Source of the DNA: Pseudomonadota bacterium
GTDB lineage: Bacteria > Pseudomonadota > Gammaproteobacteria > Steroidobacterales > Steroidobacteraceae
NCBI GenBank assembly: GCA_018241525.1
Contig: JAFEDR010000001.1
Location: 124,001 to 188,000 of the forward strand
Reading direction: 5' to 3'
Length of the DNA: 64,000 bases
In this document: positions 45,141 through 54,549 of the stretch, piece by piece
Layout of the letters: every line of letters starts with the position of its first letter
Position numbering within the stretch: position 1 is the first letter of the stretch
Notes under the pieces: model-generated
What the model was told of the DNA's origin: nothing
Seen by the model: the letters and a program-made list of their open reading frames with translations, nothing else
Databases searched by the model: none
Program-made: the position numbers and the translations under genes

Positions 45141-45956
45141 TCAGGCGGGTTCCGGGTAGCCAGCGGCGATCGCCTCGCGATCCCAGGCGAGGGTGGTCTC
45201 GAAGTCGGCCCGACGCGCGGCCGCGAAGCCGCGGACGAGGAGTGCGTCGGCGAGCGCCCCGAACCACGGACGCGTGGCAGCCGCCACGAAGGCGGCCCGC
45301 AGCCGCTCGATGAGCTCGGGTGGGCTGCCGCGGGAAGCGACGAATGCCGGCATCGGCGCCAGCGCCGTCGACGCGAGCACCCGCACCCCGGCCGCGAGCT
45401 CCGGCTGGTGCCGCCGAATCAGCAGGTGCCAGTAGGCATCGAGGGGTCCCACGTCGATCCGCCCTTCGCGGACGGCATCGAGGATGGCCCGCGCGGTCAC
45501 GAGCGGGCCCAGCATCTCGCGGTAGAGCCGCGGACGGCTCGCTGTCCGGAAGCCGAGCAGGTGGTGCCGGAACGCATTGAAGCCCGAGTGCGAGTGCGCC
45601 ACGGTCCAGCCGGCGCGGCCGCCGAAGGTGTCCTCGAGGGAGCGGAACGGCGCGTCCTCGCGGACGATCAGGTCCGAGCGGTAAACCGCCCGGCCTTCGG
45701 CCCACGCCGCCGCCGGGATCGGGGCCGCGATCGGCTCGACGGCGGCAAGCTCGAGCGCGATCGGGTAGCCGCACATGAAGACGCAACCGAGGTCCGAGCG
45801 GCGCCAGAAGTCCTCGAGCGGCCGTGGCGCCGGGTAGGGGACGTAATCGAGCGCGACACCGGCATCGGCCGTCACGTGCTCGAGCAGCGCCCGCCAAGCA
45901 TCCTCCGCCGCCGGCGTGACCGCGTACATGCGGGCGTTCATGATCCGCGTGTTCAT
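45141..45956 (-). CDS. PhnD/SsuA-type substrate-binding-fold protein without signal peptide
   Basis: A 271-residue periplasmic-binding-protein fold of the PhnD family (VYRSDLIVREDAPFRSLEDTFGG, then a GFNAFRHHLLG region). The ATG start at 45956 overlaps the preceding MttB stop (ATGA). The N-terminus (MNTRIMNARMYAVTP) has no signal peptide or lipobox and no ABC permease adjoins. It is more likely a cytosolic ligand-binding partner or chaperone of the MttB enzyme than a transporter component. A real start further upstream with a signal peptide is not supported. Function unknown. Confidence 0.7.
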   Translation of the reverse strand: MNTRIMNARMYAVTPAAEDAWRALLEHVTADAGVALDYVPYPAPRPLEDFWRRSDLGCVFMCGYPIALELAAVEPIAAPIPAAAWAEGRAVYRSDLIVREDAPFRSLEDTFGGRAGWTVAHSHSGFNAFRHHLLGFRTASRPRLYREMLGPLVTARAILDAVREGRIDVGPLDAYWHLLIRRHQPELAAGVRVLASTALAPMPAFVASRGSPPELIERLRAAFVAAATRPWFGALADALLVRGFAAARRADFETTLAWDREAIAAGYPEPA

Positions 45957-47488
45957 GCCGGCAGCAGCGCCTCGCGGCGCCGGGCGATGAAGGCAGCCAC
46001 GGCCTCGCGCACCGCCGGATCGAGCGGCGGGGGCTCGTAGCCCGCGACCAGCTCCCGCCACAGTCCCGCGGCGCGGCGGGTCGCGTCCCGGCTACCCGCG
46101 TCGCGCCAGTTCTCGAAGTTCGACCAGTCCGACAGCAGCGGGCGGTAGAAGGCCCGCTCGTAGCGCGCCAGCGTGTGCGCGGTGCCGAAGAAGTGCCCGC
46201 CGGGGGGCACTTCCTTGATCGTCTCGACCGCGAGGTCCTCGTCGCTGAAGCGGATCGGCTTCAGCACCTCGGCCCAGCTGCGCAGGAGTTCCGCGTCGAC
46301 CACCACCTTCTCGAGCGAGGCGGTGAGCCCGCCCTCGAGCCAGCCGGCCGCGTGGTTGATCAGGTGGCTGTGCGAGAGGATTGCCGCCTGCAGCGAGAGC
46401 GCCGTTTCGTAGGTCGACTGCGCGTCGACCGCGGGCGAGGCGTTGACGGCGCTGGTGCGCACCGGCAGCCGCAGCCGCCGGCCGATCTGCGCGCTCGCGA
46501 TCGCCGCATGCACGTACTCGGGGGTGCCGAAGGCCGGCGCGCCGGTGCGCATGTCGACGTTCGAGGTGAAGCTGCCGAGCACGCAGGGCGTGCCGGGCCG
46601 GATCAGCTGGCACAGCGCGATGATCGCGAGCGCCTCCGCCGTCTGTAGCGCGAGCGCGCCCGCGAGCGTGATCGGCGCCATCGCGCCCATCAGCGTGAAC
46701 GGGGTGATCGCCACGCACTGGCCGTGCCGCGCCATCACCATGATGTTGTCGAGGATCTCCTCGTCCACGCGTCGAGGCGAGTTGACGTTGGTCACGGTCA
46801 GCAGCGTCGGCCGTGCGGCGAGTCCCTCGAGGCTGGTGCCGTGCTCGATCGCGGACAGTGCCAGCGCATCCTCCGCCTGCATGCCGCCGACGCCACGCGC
46901 GGCCCAGACGATGTCCGCGAGCTCGATGTGCGCCCGGTAGGCCTCGAGGTGGCGCAGCGGCACCGGCACGTCCATCGGCTCGAGCACCATGCCGCCCTGC
47001 CAGTGCAGCACGCCGAGCCGCTGGGTGAGCTGCAGCAGGGTCCGGAACGCGGCGAGGTCGCCGTAGCGGCGGCCACCCTCGAGGTCACTGACGTGTGGCG
47101 CGCCGTTGACCGGCCCGAAGTTCACGACGTTGCCGCCGACGTGAAGGTCGCGCGCCGGGTTGCGGGCGTGCAGCACGAAGCGCTCCGGGGCGCTTGCCAG
47201 CTGCGCCAAGACGAGGTCCCGGCCGATCCGGACGAGCTGGCTCGTCTCGTCGACCAGCGCGCCGGCGGCGGCATAGACCGCGCGGGCCCGGGCGCTGCGG
47301 ATCTCGAGGCCGGCCTCCTCGAGGATGCGGAACGCCGCGTCGAGGATCCGCTCGACCTGCTCGGCGTCGAGCACCTCGAGCGGCGCCCAGGGCACCGTGA
47401 GGCGTGGGAGCGGGGTGTGCGCCGGCCCCGGGGCGCGCGCCGCGCGCTCGTGCCCGCCCGGCCGGCGCCGCGGCGGCGAGCCGCTCAC
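45953..47488 (-). CDS. Trimethylamine/betaine methyltransferase family protein (MttB-like), copy 1
   Basis: A 511-residue MttB-type TIM barrel. Family blocks: RFVLHARNPARDLHVGG, NFGPVNGAPHVSDLEGGRRYG, PAFGTPEYVHA, and HFFGTAHTLARYERAFYRPLLSD. There is no in-frame UAG, so it is a non-pyrrolysine member like the glycine-betaine or proline-betaine methyltransferases (MtgB type), which pass a methyl group to a corrinoid protein. GTG at 47488 overlaps the stop of the sulfotransferase gene. No corrinoid protein or reactivator is in the window. The N-terminal 35 residues are low-complexity. The methyl acceptor and substrate are unknown. Confidence 0.83.
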   Translation of the reverse strand: MSGSPPRRRPGGHERAARAPGPAHTPLPRLTVPWAPLEVLDAEQVERILDAAFRILEEAGLEIRSARARAVYAAAGALVDETSQLVRIGRDLVLAQLASAPERFVLHARNPARDLHVGGNVVNFGPVNGAPHVSDLEGGRRYGDLAAFRTLLQLTQRLGVLHWQGGMVLEPMDVPVPLRHLEAYRAHIELADIVWAARGVGGMQAEDALALSAIEHGTSLEGLAARPTLLTVTNVNSPRRVDEEILDNIMVMARHGQCVAITPFTLMGAMAPITLAGALALQTAEALAIIALCQLIRPGTPCVLGSFTSNVDMRTGAPAFGTPEYVHAAIASAQIGRRLRLPVRTSAVNASPAVDAQSTYETALSLQAAILSHSHLINHAAGWLEGGLTASLEKVVVDAELLRSWAEVLKPIRFSDEDLAVETIKEVPPGGHFFGTAHTLARYERAFYRPLLSDWSNFENWRDAGSRDATRRAAGLWRELVAGYEPPPLDPAVREAVAAFIARRREALLPA

Positions 47489-49485
47489 GCGCCCGCCAGC
47501 GGTCCGAGCGCGGCCTTCAGCGGCCCGAGCCAGGGCTCGAAGTTCCGCCACTGGTCGAGGCCTTCCCGGTTGATCGGGCGGCGGACCTGCTCCGAGCTCG
47601 CCGTGCGGATGCTGCGCTCGGTCTTGTGGAACTCGAGGCAGGCCGGCTCGAACGGCAGTCCGCAGAAATCCAGCAGCCGGCGGACGTTGCCCTCGAGGTC
47701 CTCGACGACCGACTCGTGCTGGACGCGCAGGATCCGCCCTGGCAGCACCGCGTCCCAGTGGTCCATGAGCTCGACGTAGGTGCGGTAGTAGCGGGCGATG
47801 TCGTTGATCGAGTACGTGAACTCCTGCCCGCCCGCGAAGAGCTGCTTCAGGTTCGAGAAGCAGCAGGCCATCGGCTCGCGCCGGGCATCGATGATCTTCG
47901 CGTTCGGCAGGATCAGGTGGATGAAGCCGAGGTGGCGGAAGTTGTTCGGCATCTTGTCGATGAAGTACGCCTTGCCGCTGCGGTAGACGCGGGTGTCCTC
48001 GAGGTAGCGCTCGCCGTAGCGCAGCGCGTCCTCGCGGGTCAGCTCGGCGAGCACCGCCGGGTAACGGCGCTGGCTCGCGTCACGGTTCGGGCCCTCGAGG
48101 TCGACGGTGTAGGTCGCGATCTCGGCGAGCTCCATCGTCCCCTCGACCTGGGAGTGCGAGGCGAGGATCTGCTCGAGCAGCGTCGAGCCGGAGCGCGGCA
48201 GGCCGACGATGAAGATCGGGTCGGGTGCCTGACAGCCCCAGCCCCGGCGCGCCGCGAAGAACTCGGCAGTGCAGACGCGCTTCTGCTCGGCCGTGGCCTG
48301 CTCGATCGCCGCGATGTCGTAGTCGGACTCGGCGCGCTTCAGCGCGTTGCCGCGCTCGTAGTAGCGCCAGGACTCCTCGAACTGCCCGAGGTCCTCGAGC
48401 GCCTTGCCGAGTGCGAAACAGAGGTGGTAGCGGTCCTCGCGCGCGATACGGGGCGCCGCTTCCTGCTCGCGCATCGCGGCGATCTCGCGGTCCGTGAAGC
48501 GGTAGGTCTTGAGGTTCGCGAGGCTCCAGTAGGCATCGCCGAAGTCCGGACGTGCGTCCGCCGCGGCCCGGTACGCCTCGACCGCCTCGGGCTGGCGGCC
48601 AAGCGTCTTCAGCGTGTGCGCCACGGACAGGTGCAGGTCCGGCTGGCGTGGCGCATCGACCAGCAGGTCGCGGTAGAGCTCGAGCGCCCGCTCGTGGTTG
48701 CCCGTGCCGACGTGGGCCGTCGCGTAAGTCGTCCGGTACTGGCGGTTGGCCGGCTCGTCCTTGAGCAGCTGCTCGAGCTGAGCGAGCGCCGGAGCGTACT
48801 TGTGGCGTCGCATCAGCGCGCGCGCATAGTCGTAGCGGGCCGCCCGGTAGTCGGGCGCGAGCTCGAGGACCGCCTCGAGCAGGATGTCGGCGTCGTGCAC
48901 CACGTCGCGCTCGAGCGCGATCTTCGCGAGCAGGCGCATGCCCTCGACGTCCTGTGGGTGCTGCAGCAGGTACGGCCGGATCCGGCGTTCCGCCTCGCCG
49001 ACGTCGCCATCGCAAAATAGCCCGGTGGCCGCGATCACCTCCGGGTGGATCTTGCCGGCGGCCTCGACGTGCGAGGCGGCGATCGCCGCGTTGTCGTGCT
49101 GGCCGGTCATCCGGTAGAGCGTGGCGAGCTTCGACCAGCTCGCCGGCAGCGCCGGATTCCGGTTCACCGCCTTCTGGTAGGCCTCGATCGCATTCGGCGC
49201 ATCGCGCAACGCAACGTAGCAGTGGCCGCGCTCCTGGTAGAGGCGGCTGAAGCCGGGGTAAGCCTCCTCGAGGCGCGTCAGGACCTCGAGCGCCTCCGGA
49301 GCGCGCTGCAGGTACCGCAGGCACACCGCCCGCATGTACTCGACGTCGCGGATCCCGGGCGAGCGGGCGGCCAGCGCCTCGGCGGCGAGCAGCGCGTCCG
49401 CGAACTTGCCCTGCTCCATGGTCTGGCGGATCGCGGCGATCGCCGGATCGGGAAGGGCGGACGGGGTCGCGGGCTCGGCAGCCAT
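47485..49485 (-). CDS. TPR-repeat sulfotransferase family protein
   Basis: A 666-residue protein: about eight tetratricopeptide repeats (residues 16-325), then a sulfotransferase-3 domain whose PAPS loop is FIVGLPRSGSTLLEQIL (about 425-441). IIDARREPMACCFSNLKQLF carries the second PAPS-binding segment. The family adds sulfate to proteins or small molecules and often sits beside TonB-dependent receptors in sphingomonads and steroidobacters, as here. ATG at 49485 lies just downstream of a terminator from the receptor gene. No signal peptide; cytoplasmic or peripheral. Confidence 0.85.
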   Translation of the reverse strand: MAAEPATPSALPDPAIAAIRQTMEQGKFADALLAAEALAARSPGIRDVEYMRAVCLRYLQRAPEALEVLTRLEEAYPGFSRLYQERGHCYVALRDAPNAIEAYQKAVNRNPALPASWSKLATLYRMTGQHDNAAIAASHVEAAGKIHPEVIAATGLFCDGDVGEAERRIRPYLLQHPQDVEGMRLLAKIALERDVVHDADILLEAVLELAPDYRAARYDYARALMRRHKYAPALAQLEQLLKDEPANRQYRTTYATAHVGTGNHERALELYRDLLVDAPRQPDLHLSVAHTLKTLGRQPEAVEAYRAAADARPDFGDAYWSLANLKTYRFTDREIAAMREQEAAPRIAREDRYHLCFALGKALEDLGQFEESWRYYERGNALKRAESDYDIAAIEQATAEQKRVCTAEFFAARRGWGCQAPDPIFIVGLPRSGSTLLEQILASHSQVEGTMELAEIATYTVDLEGPNRDASQRRYPAVLAELTREDALRYGERYLEDTRVYRSGKAYFIDKMPNNFRHLGFIHLILPNAKIIDARREPMACCFSNLKQLFAGGQEFTYSINDIARYYRTYVELMDHWDAVLPGRILRVQHESVVEDLEGNVRRLLDFCGLPFEPACLEFHKTERSIRTASSEQVRRPINREGLDQWRNFEPWLGPLKAALGPLAGA

Positions 49486-49494
49486 GGGGGTCCC

Positions 49495-49527
49495 AAAAAA
49501 AGAAGGCGGGCATCGCTGCCCGCCTTC
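49495..49527 (-). terminator. Rho-independent terminator downstream of TonB-receptor gene
   Basis: On the minus strand: 11-bp stem GAAGGCGGGCA / TGCCCGCCTTC with TCGC loop (49502-49527), followed by seven U (49495-49501). A textbook intrinsic terminator ending the receptor transcript. It sits right in front of the sulfotransferase start, so expression of that gene needs read-through or its own promoter. Confidence 0.88.
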
Positions 49528-49581
49528 GATTCTAGCGCGACCGGCCGGAGGTCATCCGGCAGGCCGCCGTTGCTCAACTCC

Positions 49582-52314
49582 TCAGAACTTGATGCCCACC
49601 CGGAGGCCCAGGACGCGCGGACGGAGCGGAACTTCCGTCTTCACGAACTGGGCGGTCGAGGTGAACGTGCTCGCGTTCGAGTCGCCGAGGTTCTGGCCGA
49701 ACAGCTGCACCGACCACTGGTCCTTCGCCACGCCGAAGGACGCGTCGTAGGTCGTGTAGGACGGCTGCTCGAACCGGAACAGGGTGGTGTTGATGTACTG
49801 GATCGCCGCCGGGTTGTCGCCGTTCACGGACGGGTCGGTGTTGGTGTTGTTGAACATCTTGCCGACGTAGATCACGCCCACCTGGCCGAACCAGTTGTAG
49901 TCGTTGACCGTCCAGTCGTACCGCGCCCGCAGGTTCGCCTGCACCTTCGGCGAGTACGCAGTCGGCGTACCCGGATTGCCGAGGGCGTTGATGACCTGCT
50001 TCGGACCCGCCACCACGTTGCTGTAGTACGTCGTGATGCACTGGCCGAAGTTCGGATCGCCCGCGATGTTGTTCGTGAGACAGGGCGAGGCCGTCTGCTT
50101 GGCGTCGTTGTACGAGATCGAGCCGATCAGGGTCAGGTTCTGGGTCGCGCGCGCCGTCAGCTGGAGCTCCGCGCCCTTCACCTCGTAGTCCGCGCCGTTG
50201 ACCGCCAGCGTCAGGTTACCCAGCACGCCGGGGTTGAACAGAGCCGACTGGACGTTCTTCCACTCTTCCTTGTAGACCGAGCCGTTCAGCTGCAGCCGGT
50301 GGTGCAGGAACTCGGACTTGAAGCCGACCTCGTAGTTCGTGAGCTTGTCCGGCTTGAACGTCAGCGGCTTCTTATACTGCGGCGTACCCTTTGAATAGGT
50401 GTTCGTCACAGGATCCAGGACCGCGTACGGAAGCGCGAAGCCGCTCGTGCGGTTGAAGCCGCCCGGCCGGTAGCCTTCCGAGTACGTGCCGTACACCATC
50501 GCGTCCGGCGTGATGTGCCAGGTGATGTTGCCGCGGTAGATGTTGCCCGTGTACGTGGCGTTCAGGTGCTCGGCGTCCATATTGTGGCCGTAGCCCGTGC
50601 AGCCGGACGGCGCCTCGAAGCAGCCGAACGACGTGCCGACCCAGCCCTTCTGGTCGAGCTTGTAGTCGTAGTGGCGGATGCCGCCCGTGACCGTCAGCAC
50701 CTTCGGCAGGATGTCGAAGTCCACCGAGCCGTAGAACGCCGTCTGCTTGTAGCCCTTGGTCGTGTCCTCGAAGAAGCCGACCGTGTCGTCGCGCAGGTTC
50801 GGGTTGTTGAGCGTGACGCCGGCACCGGGGATCAGGTTGCCCATGCAACCGGTGCCGTAGAACACGCCGCTCGCCGGGACCGTACCCGTGCAGTTCGGCA
50901 GCGACTTGTACGACCAGTCGGTCTGGTCGTAGATGCGCAGCTCTTCCCAGAACGCGCCGGCGTCGAAGCGCAGCCGCCACTCGGCCGGCGCGCTGACGCG
51001 GAACTCATGGGACTGGTGCGTGTTGCGCTCCTGCTCGCGCCAGGTCGCGCTCGGCGAGTAGCAGTGCGAGTTGGTGATCGTCGTGTCGCCGGCGCCGTAG
51101 ATCGCGTAGCCGCCCGCCGCGCTGTAGCCGCCCGAGCCCGGGCCGTAGCACTGGTAGTAGGAGGCGTACACGCCGCGGGCGTAGTTCGTGTAGTCCTGCA
51201 CCTGGTCGACGTTGCGGATGAGGTAGCCGCCCGAGTAGATCGCGTGCAGGGGTCCGAGCTTGCCGTTGATGGTCAGCGCCGTGTTCGAGAACTTGTCCGT
51301 GTTGTAGGACGAGTTGAACAGCGTCACCTGGTTCTCTTGCAGCGCGACGTTCTCCGAGCTCTTCGGCATCTGGTAGAAGACGCCGTCGGCATGGATGTTC
51401 TGGTAGGTCTGCGCGAGCAGCACGTTCCAGTCGTCGTTGATCTGCCACAGCGCCGAGAAGCGGCCGCCGTTGTAGGTCACCGGGTTGATGTTGTTCTTGG
51501 CGATGTTGTAGTTGTTGATGACCGGGCTGCCGGTCGGCACGCAGAAGCCGTTGTTCGGCTGGCCGTCCGGGCACTGCCCGTTCACCGCCGGGAACTTCGC
51601 GTAGTAGATGCCGAGGTCGGTGTTGCGGCGCGTGAACGTCGACGCCACGTTGTCGATGTAGCCGCCGCGCTGCTCGTTGTAGAGCACCGCGCGCACCGCG
51701 AGGTGGTCGTTGACGAGCGGCAGGTTCAGGACCGCGGTGAAGCCCGAGTTCGGGTCGCCGCCGGCGGTCACGCCGTACATGCCCTCGGCATTGCCCTCGA
51801 ACTTGTTGAGCTTCGGCTTGTTCGTGATGTAGCGCACGACGCCCGCCTGCGCTCCACCGCCGAAGGTCGTGCCCTGCGGGCCTTCCAGCACCTCGATGCG
51901 CTCGAGGTCGGCCGCGTAGATGTCTAGGTTGCGCGACGGCAGCTGGCCCGACTGCTCGTCGAGGTAGACCGCGACGTTCGGGTACAGGCCGATCGTGCCC
52001 GACGACTGCGTGCCCGCCGAGCCGAGCGCGAGGCCGCGCATGAAGATGTTGCCCTGCGCCGGGCCGTTCGTGGACAGCGCAACGTTCGGCAGGTACTTCG
52101 CCATGTCGTCGAACGTCGTCACGGACAGCTGGCTCAGCGTTTCAGCGGTGAGCGCCTGGATCGTGATCGGAACGTTCTGGATGCTTTCCGAGCGGCGCTG
52201 CGCCGTCACGACGATGTCGGCGATCTCGCCTTCCGGCGGCGCCGCCAGCGCCGCGCCGGCCGAGGCGCTGAGCGCGGCCATGATCGCGTACGAGAGCTTA
52301 CGGTTCGTATTCAA
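49582..52314 (-). CDS. TonB-dependent outer-membrane receptor (second)
   Basis: A 910-residue receptor. A signal peptide (residues about 1-26, NTNRKLSYAIMAALSASAGAALA) precedes IADIVVTAQRRSES, the TonB box and plug. LERIEVLEGPQGTTFGGGAQAGVVRY and a long barrel end in LGLRVGIKF, a typical aromatic-terminated strand. I choose TTG at 52314 because GGGGGA lies 5-8 nt upstream and the resulting N-terminus matches family signal peptides; a GTG 15 bp upstream overlaps that site. Tandem operator-like repeats lie 53-88 bp upstream. It is followed by an intrinsic terminator and a TPR-sulfotransferase. The ligand is not identifiable. Confidence 0.88.
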   Translation of the reverse strand: MNTNRKLSYAIMAALSASAGAALAAPPEGEIADIVVTAQRRSESIQNVPITIQALTAETLSQLSVTTFDDMAKYLPNVALSTNGPAQGNIFMRGLALGSAGTQSSGTIGLYPNVAVYLDEQSGQLPSRNLDIYAADLERIEVLEGPQGTTFGGGAQAGVVRYITNKPKLNKFEGNAEGMYGVTAGGDPNSGFTAVLNLPLVNDHLAVRAVLYNEQRGGYIDNVASTFTRRNTDLGIYYAKFPAVNGQCPDGQPNNGFCVPTGSPVINNYNIAKNNINPVTYNGGRFSALWQINDDWNVLLAQTYQNIHADGVFYQMPKSSENVALQENQVTLFNSSYNTDKFSNTALTINGKLGPLHAIYSGGYLIRNVDQVQDYTNYARGVYASYYQCYGPGSGGYSAAGGYAIYGAGDTTITNSHCYSPSATWREQERNTHQSHEFRVSAPAEWRLRFDAGAFWEELRIYDQTDWSYKSLPNCTGTVPASGVFYGTGCMGNLIPGAGVTLNNPNLRDDTVGFFEDTTKGYKQTAFYGSVDFDILPKVLTVTGGIRHYDYKLDQKGWVGTSFGCFEAPSGCTGYGHNMDAEHLNATYTGNIYRGNITWHITPDAMVYGTYSEGYRPGGFNRTSGFALPYAVLDPVTNTYSKGTPQYKKPLTFKPDKLTNYEVGFKSEFLHHRLQLNGSVYKEEWKNVQSALFNPGVLGNLTLAVNGADYEVKGAELQLTARATQNLTLIGSISYNDAKQTASPCLTNNIAGDPNFGQCITTYYSNVVAGPKQVINALGNPGTPTAYSPKVQANLRARYDWTVNDYNWFGQVGVIYVGKMFNNTNTDPSVNGDNPAAIQYINTTLFRFEQPSYTTYDASFGVAKDQWSVQLFGQNLGDSNASTFTSTAQFVKTEVPLRPRVLGLRVGIKF

Positions 52315-52943
52315 GCTGCAATCCCCCACGTGGATGTAATGAACCCAGTCAAACTGCAGTCGCCACTTGAACGGTAGATCAATCCATTGAACGGCCGGTC
52401 AAACGAAATGTGCGCAAAGTTGCTTACTCGCCAAAACTCCGATCGGGAGCAAGCAGTTGGCGTTTAGGCGCCTGAATCCCCCCTGCGAATGGGCCTACCG
52501 TACCGCATCGTCGCCGACCAGTGAAAGTAGCGTCGACGCAACAAGTTGGGCCGATTCGGGGCGAGTGTGCCGCCGCCGTCGTTGATCCCCGCGACCGTCG
52601 GACACCTGCATCGGGAGCGTTCCACAGAAGGAGGCCCCGTCCAAGCCGAGAAATTGGATCGGGGTCATCTCAAAAAGACATCGCTTGAAATATCAGCCGC
52701 AGGGTCAAAAATATCGGTGCTGTTGCGCTGCAATATGCCGGCTCGCGCACACCTGACCGAAAGGCGGTCTCCGAGTCCCGCCGCGCGGTGCGAATTCTTT
52801 CCACTTGGTAGAAAATCTCCCGCGCGTTCCGCCAGTTGGCGTGCCAACCTGCCTGCGCCGCCCGCTGCGGCAGGGTCCGCAGCCGTCGGCCGAGGGCTGA
52901 GCCGCCGGGGTCACGCGGCGCGCAGTATCACCACGGAGCATCC
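52315..52943. promoter_or_regulatory. Divergent intergenic region (receptor and MttB copy 2)
   Basis: A 629-bp region, the longest gene-free stretch. It holds the tandem repeats at 52367-52402 near the receptor. About 230-255 bp before the MttB gene there are two AAATATC direct repeats (52688-52694, 52709-52715; 21 bp apart). Base composition is much less GC-rich in the middle. A plus-strand frame of 133 codons (52546-52947) looks non-coding: no domain or codon bias, and it overlaps the real MttB start. Confidence 0.55.
52367..52402. promoter_or_regulatory. Tandem operator candidate: two 16-bp TTGAACGG-type repeats
   Basis: TTGAACGGTAGATCAA (52367-52382) and TTGAACGGCCGGTCAA (52387-52402) are direct repeats spaced 20 bp start to start, two helical turns. 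Each is bounded by TTGA/TCAA and the second is nearly palindromic (14 of 16 positions). They sit 53-88 bp upstream of the receptor start, consistent with cooperative binding by a TetR-type dimer. No regulator gene adjoins. Confidence 0.65.
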
Positions 52944-54545
52944 ATGAGCGAGTGTCAGAACAAGGCGCGGCGGTCCGGACGTGAGGCGCGGCGCGCCCTT
53001 CGGGCAGGCCCGCTGCCCGACAACCTGCGTCCCGCCTGGCCCGGCATGGAAAGCGGCCGGTACCGGCCGCTCTCCGACGCCGACACGCTCGCGATCCACC
53101 GGACGGCGCTGCGGCTCCTCGCCGAGGTCGGGCTCGCCGATGCGCCACCCTCGGGGGTCGAGCTGCTGACCGCGGCCGGCTGCACGCTGAGCGACCGCGG
53201 CCGGCTGCTGTTCCCGCAGGCGCTCGTGGAGGACATGCTCGCCAAGGCGGCCCGGCGCTTCGTGCTGCACGCGCAGAACCCGCGCCACGACCTCGAGCCC
53301 TGGGGCAAGCGGACGTACTTCGGTACCGCGGGCGCAGCGGTCAACGTGGTCGGGCCGGACGGCACCTACCGCGAGTCGACGATCCAGGACCTGTACGACA
53401 TCGGCCGCATCGTCGATGTCATGGACCACATCCATTTCTTCCAGCGGGCGGTCGTGCCGCGCGACATCCCCGACCCGTTCGAGATGGACTTCAACACCTG
53501 CTACGCGTCGGTCTCGAGCACGACCAAGCACGTCGGCAGCAGCTGGACGCAGCCCGAGCACGTCACCGCCTCGCTCGAGATGCTGCACGCGATCGCCGGC
53601 GGCGAGGACAAGTGGCGCGAGCGGCCGTTCGTCAGCCAGTCGAACTGCTTCGTCGTGCCGCCGATGAAGTTCGCGACCGACGCCTGCCGCTGCCTCGAGG
53701 TCGCGGTCCGCGGTGGCATGCCGGTGCTGCTGCTCTCGGCCGGCCAGGCCGGCGCGACCGCACCGGCCGCGCTCGCCGGCGCACTCGCCCAGGAAGTGGC
53801 GGAGTGCCTGGCGGGCCTCGTCTACGTCAACGCGATCAAGCCCGGCGCCCCGGCCATCTTCGGGACCTGGTGCTTCGTTTCGGACCTGCGCACCGGCGCG
53901 ATGTCCGGCGGCAGCCCGGAGCAGGCGCTGCTGTCCGCGGCGGCCGGCCAGATGGCGCACTTCTACGACCTGACCGGTGGCACCGCCTCCGGCATGACCG
54001 ACTCCAAGGTCGCCGATGGGCAGTCGGGCGCCGAGAAGGCCCTCAACCACGCGCTCGTGGGCAATGCGGGCGCCAACCTGATCTACGAGTCGGCCGGCAT
54101 GCACGCGAGCCTGCTCGGCTACTCGCTCGAGAGCCTGGTCATCGACAACGACATCATCGGCATGACCCAGCGCACGATCCGCGGCATCGAGGTCAACGAG
54201 GAGCGCCTCTCGTTCGAGACCATCCGCGACGTCTGCCTGAATGGTCCCGGCCACTTCCTCGGCTCCGACCAGACGCTGCAGCTGATGCAGACCGAGTACC
54301 TGTATCCGGGCGTCGGCGACCGCAAGAGCCCGACCGAGTGGGCCGAGCAGGGTTCGACCGACGTCATCGCGCGCGCCGCGAAGAAGGTCCGCGAGATCCT
54401 GGCATCGCACTACCCGGCGCACGTGGCCGAGGACGTCGACGCCGCGATCCGCGCGCGCTACCCGGTGCGCCTGCCGCGCGCCGGCATGCGCCCGGCCGCG
54501 GACGCCGACCCGCGGGTCGTCGGCCTCGCCGGCAAGCGCGCCTGA
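52944..54545 (+). CDS. Trimethylamine methyltransferase family protein (MttB-like), copy 2
   Basis: A 533-residue MttB-type barrel of a different subgroup from the other two: FVLHAQNPRHDLEPWGKR, YFGTAGAAVNVVGPDG, SSWTQPEHV, NANA-type segment LVGNAGANLIYESAGM and GHFLGSDQTLQLMQTEYLYPGVGD. No amber codon in frame. ATG at 52944 is preceded by CGGAGC. It is a lone gene, divergent from the receptor and converging on MttB copy 3. Closest in style to MttB proteins of marine aerobes, where the substrate is often unknown. The donor may be a betaine; the methyl acceptor is not encoded here. Confidence 0.83.
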   Translation: MSECQNKARRSGREARRALRAGPLPDNLRPAWPGMESGRYRPLSDADTLAIHRTALRLLAEVGLADAPPSGVELLTAAGCTLSDRGRLLFPQALVEDMLAKAARRFVLHAQNPRHDLEPWGKRTYFGTAGAAVNVVGPDGTYRESTIQDLYDIGRIVDVMDHIHFFQRAVVPRDIPDPFEMDFNTCYASVSSTTKHVGSSWTQPEHVTASLEMLHAIAGGEDKWRERPFVSQSNCFVVPPMKFATDACRCLEVAVRGGMPVLLLSAGQAGATAPAALAGALAQEVAECLAGLVYVNAIKPGAPAIFGTWCFVSDLRTGAMSGGSPEQALLSAAAGQMAHFYDLTGGTASGMTDSKVADGQSGAEKALNHALVGNAGANLIYESAGMHASLLGYSLESLVIDNDIIGMTQRTIRGIEVNEERLSFETIRDVCLNGPGHFLGSDQTLQLMQTEYLYPGVGDRKSPTEWAEQGSTDVIARAAKKVREILASHYPAHVAEDVDAAIRARYPVRLPRAGMRPAADADPRVVGLAGKRA

Positions 54546-54549
54546 GCGC

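Noticed and set aside
52546..52947. A possible 133-residue gene in the intergenic region before MttB copy 2
   Set aside because: No ribosome site, no domain, and it runs into the real MttB start; the region looks regulatory.
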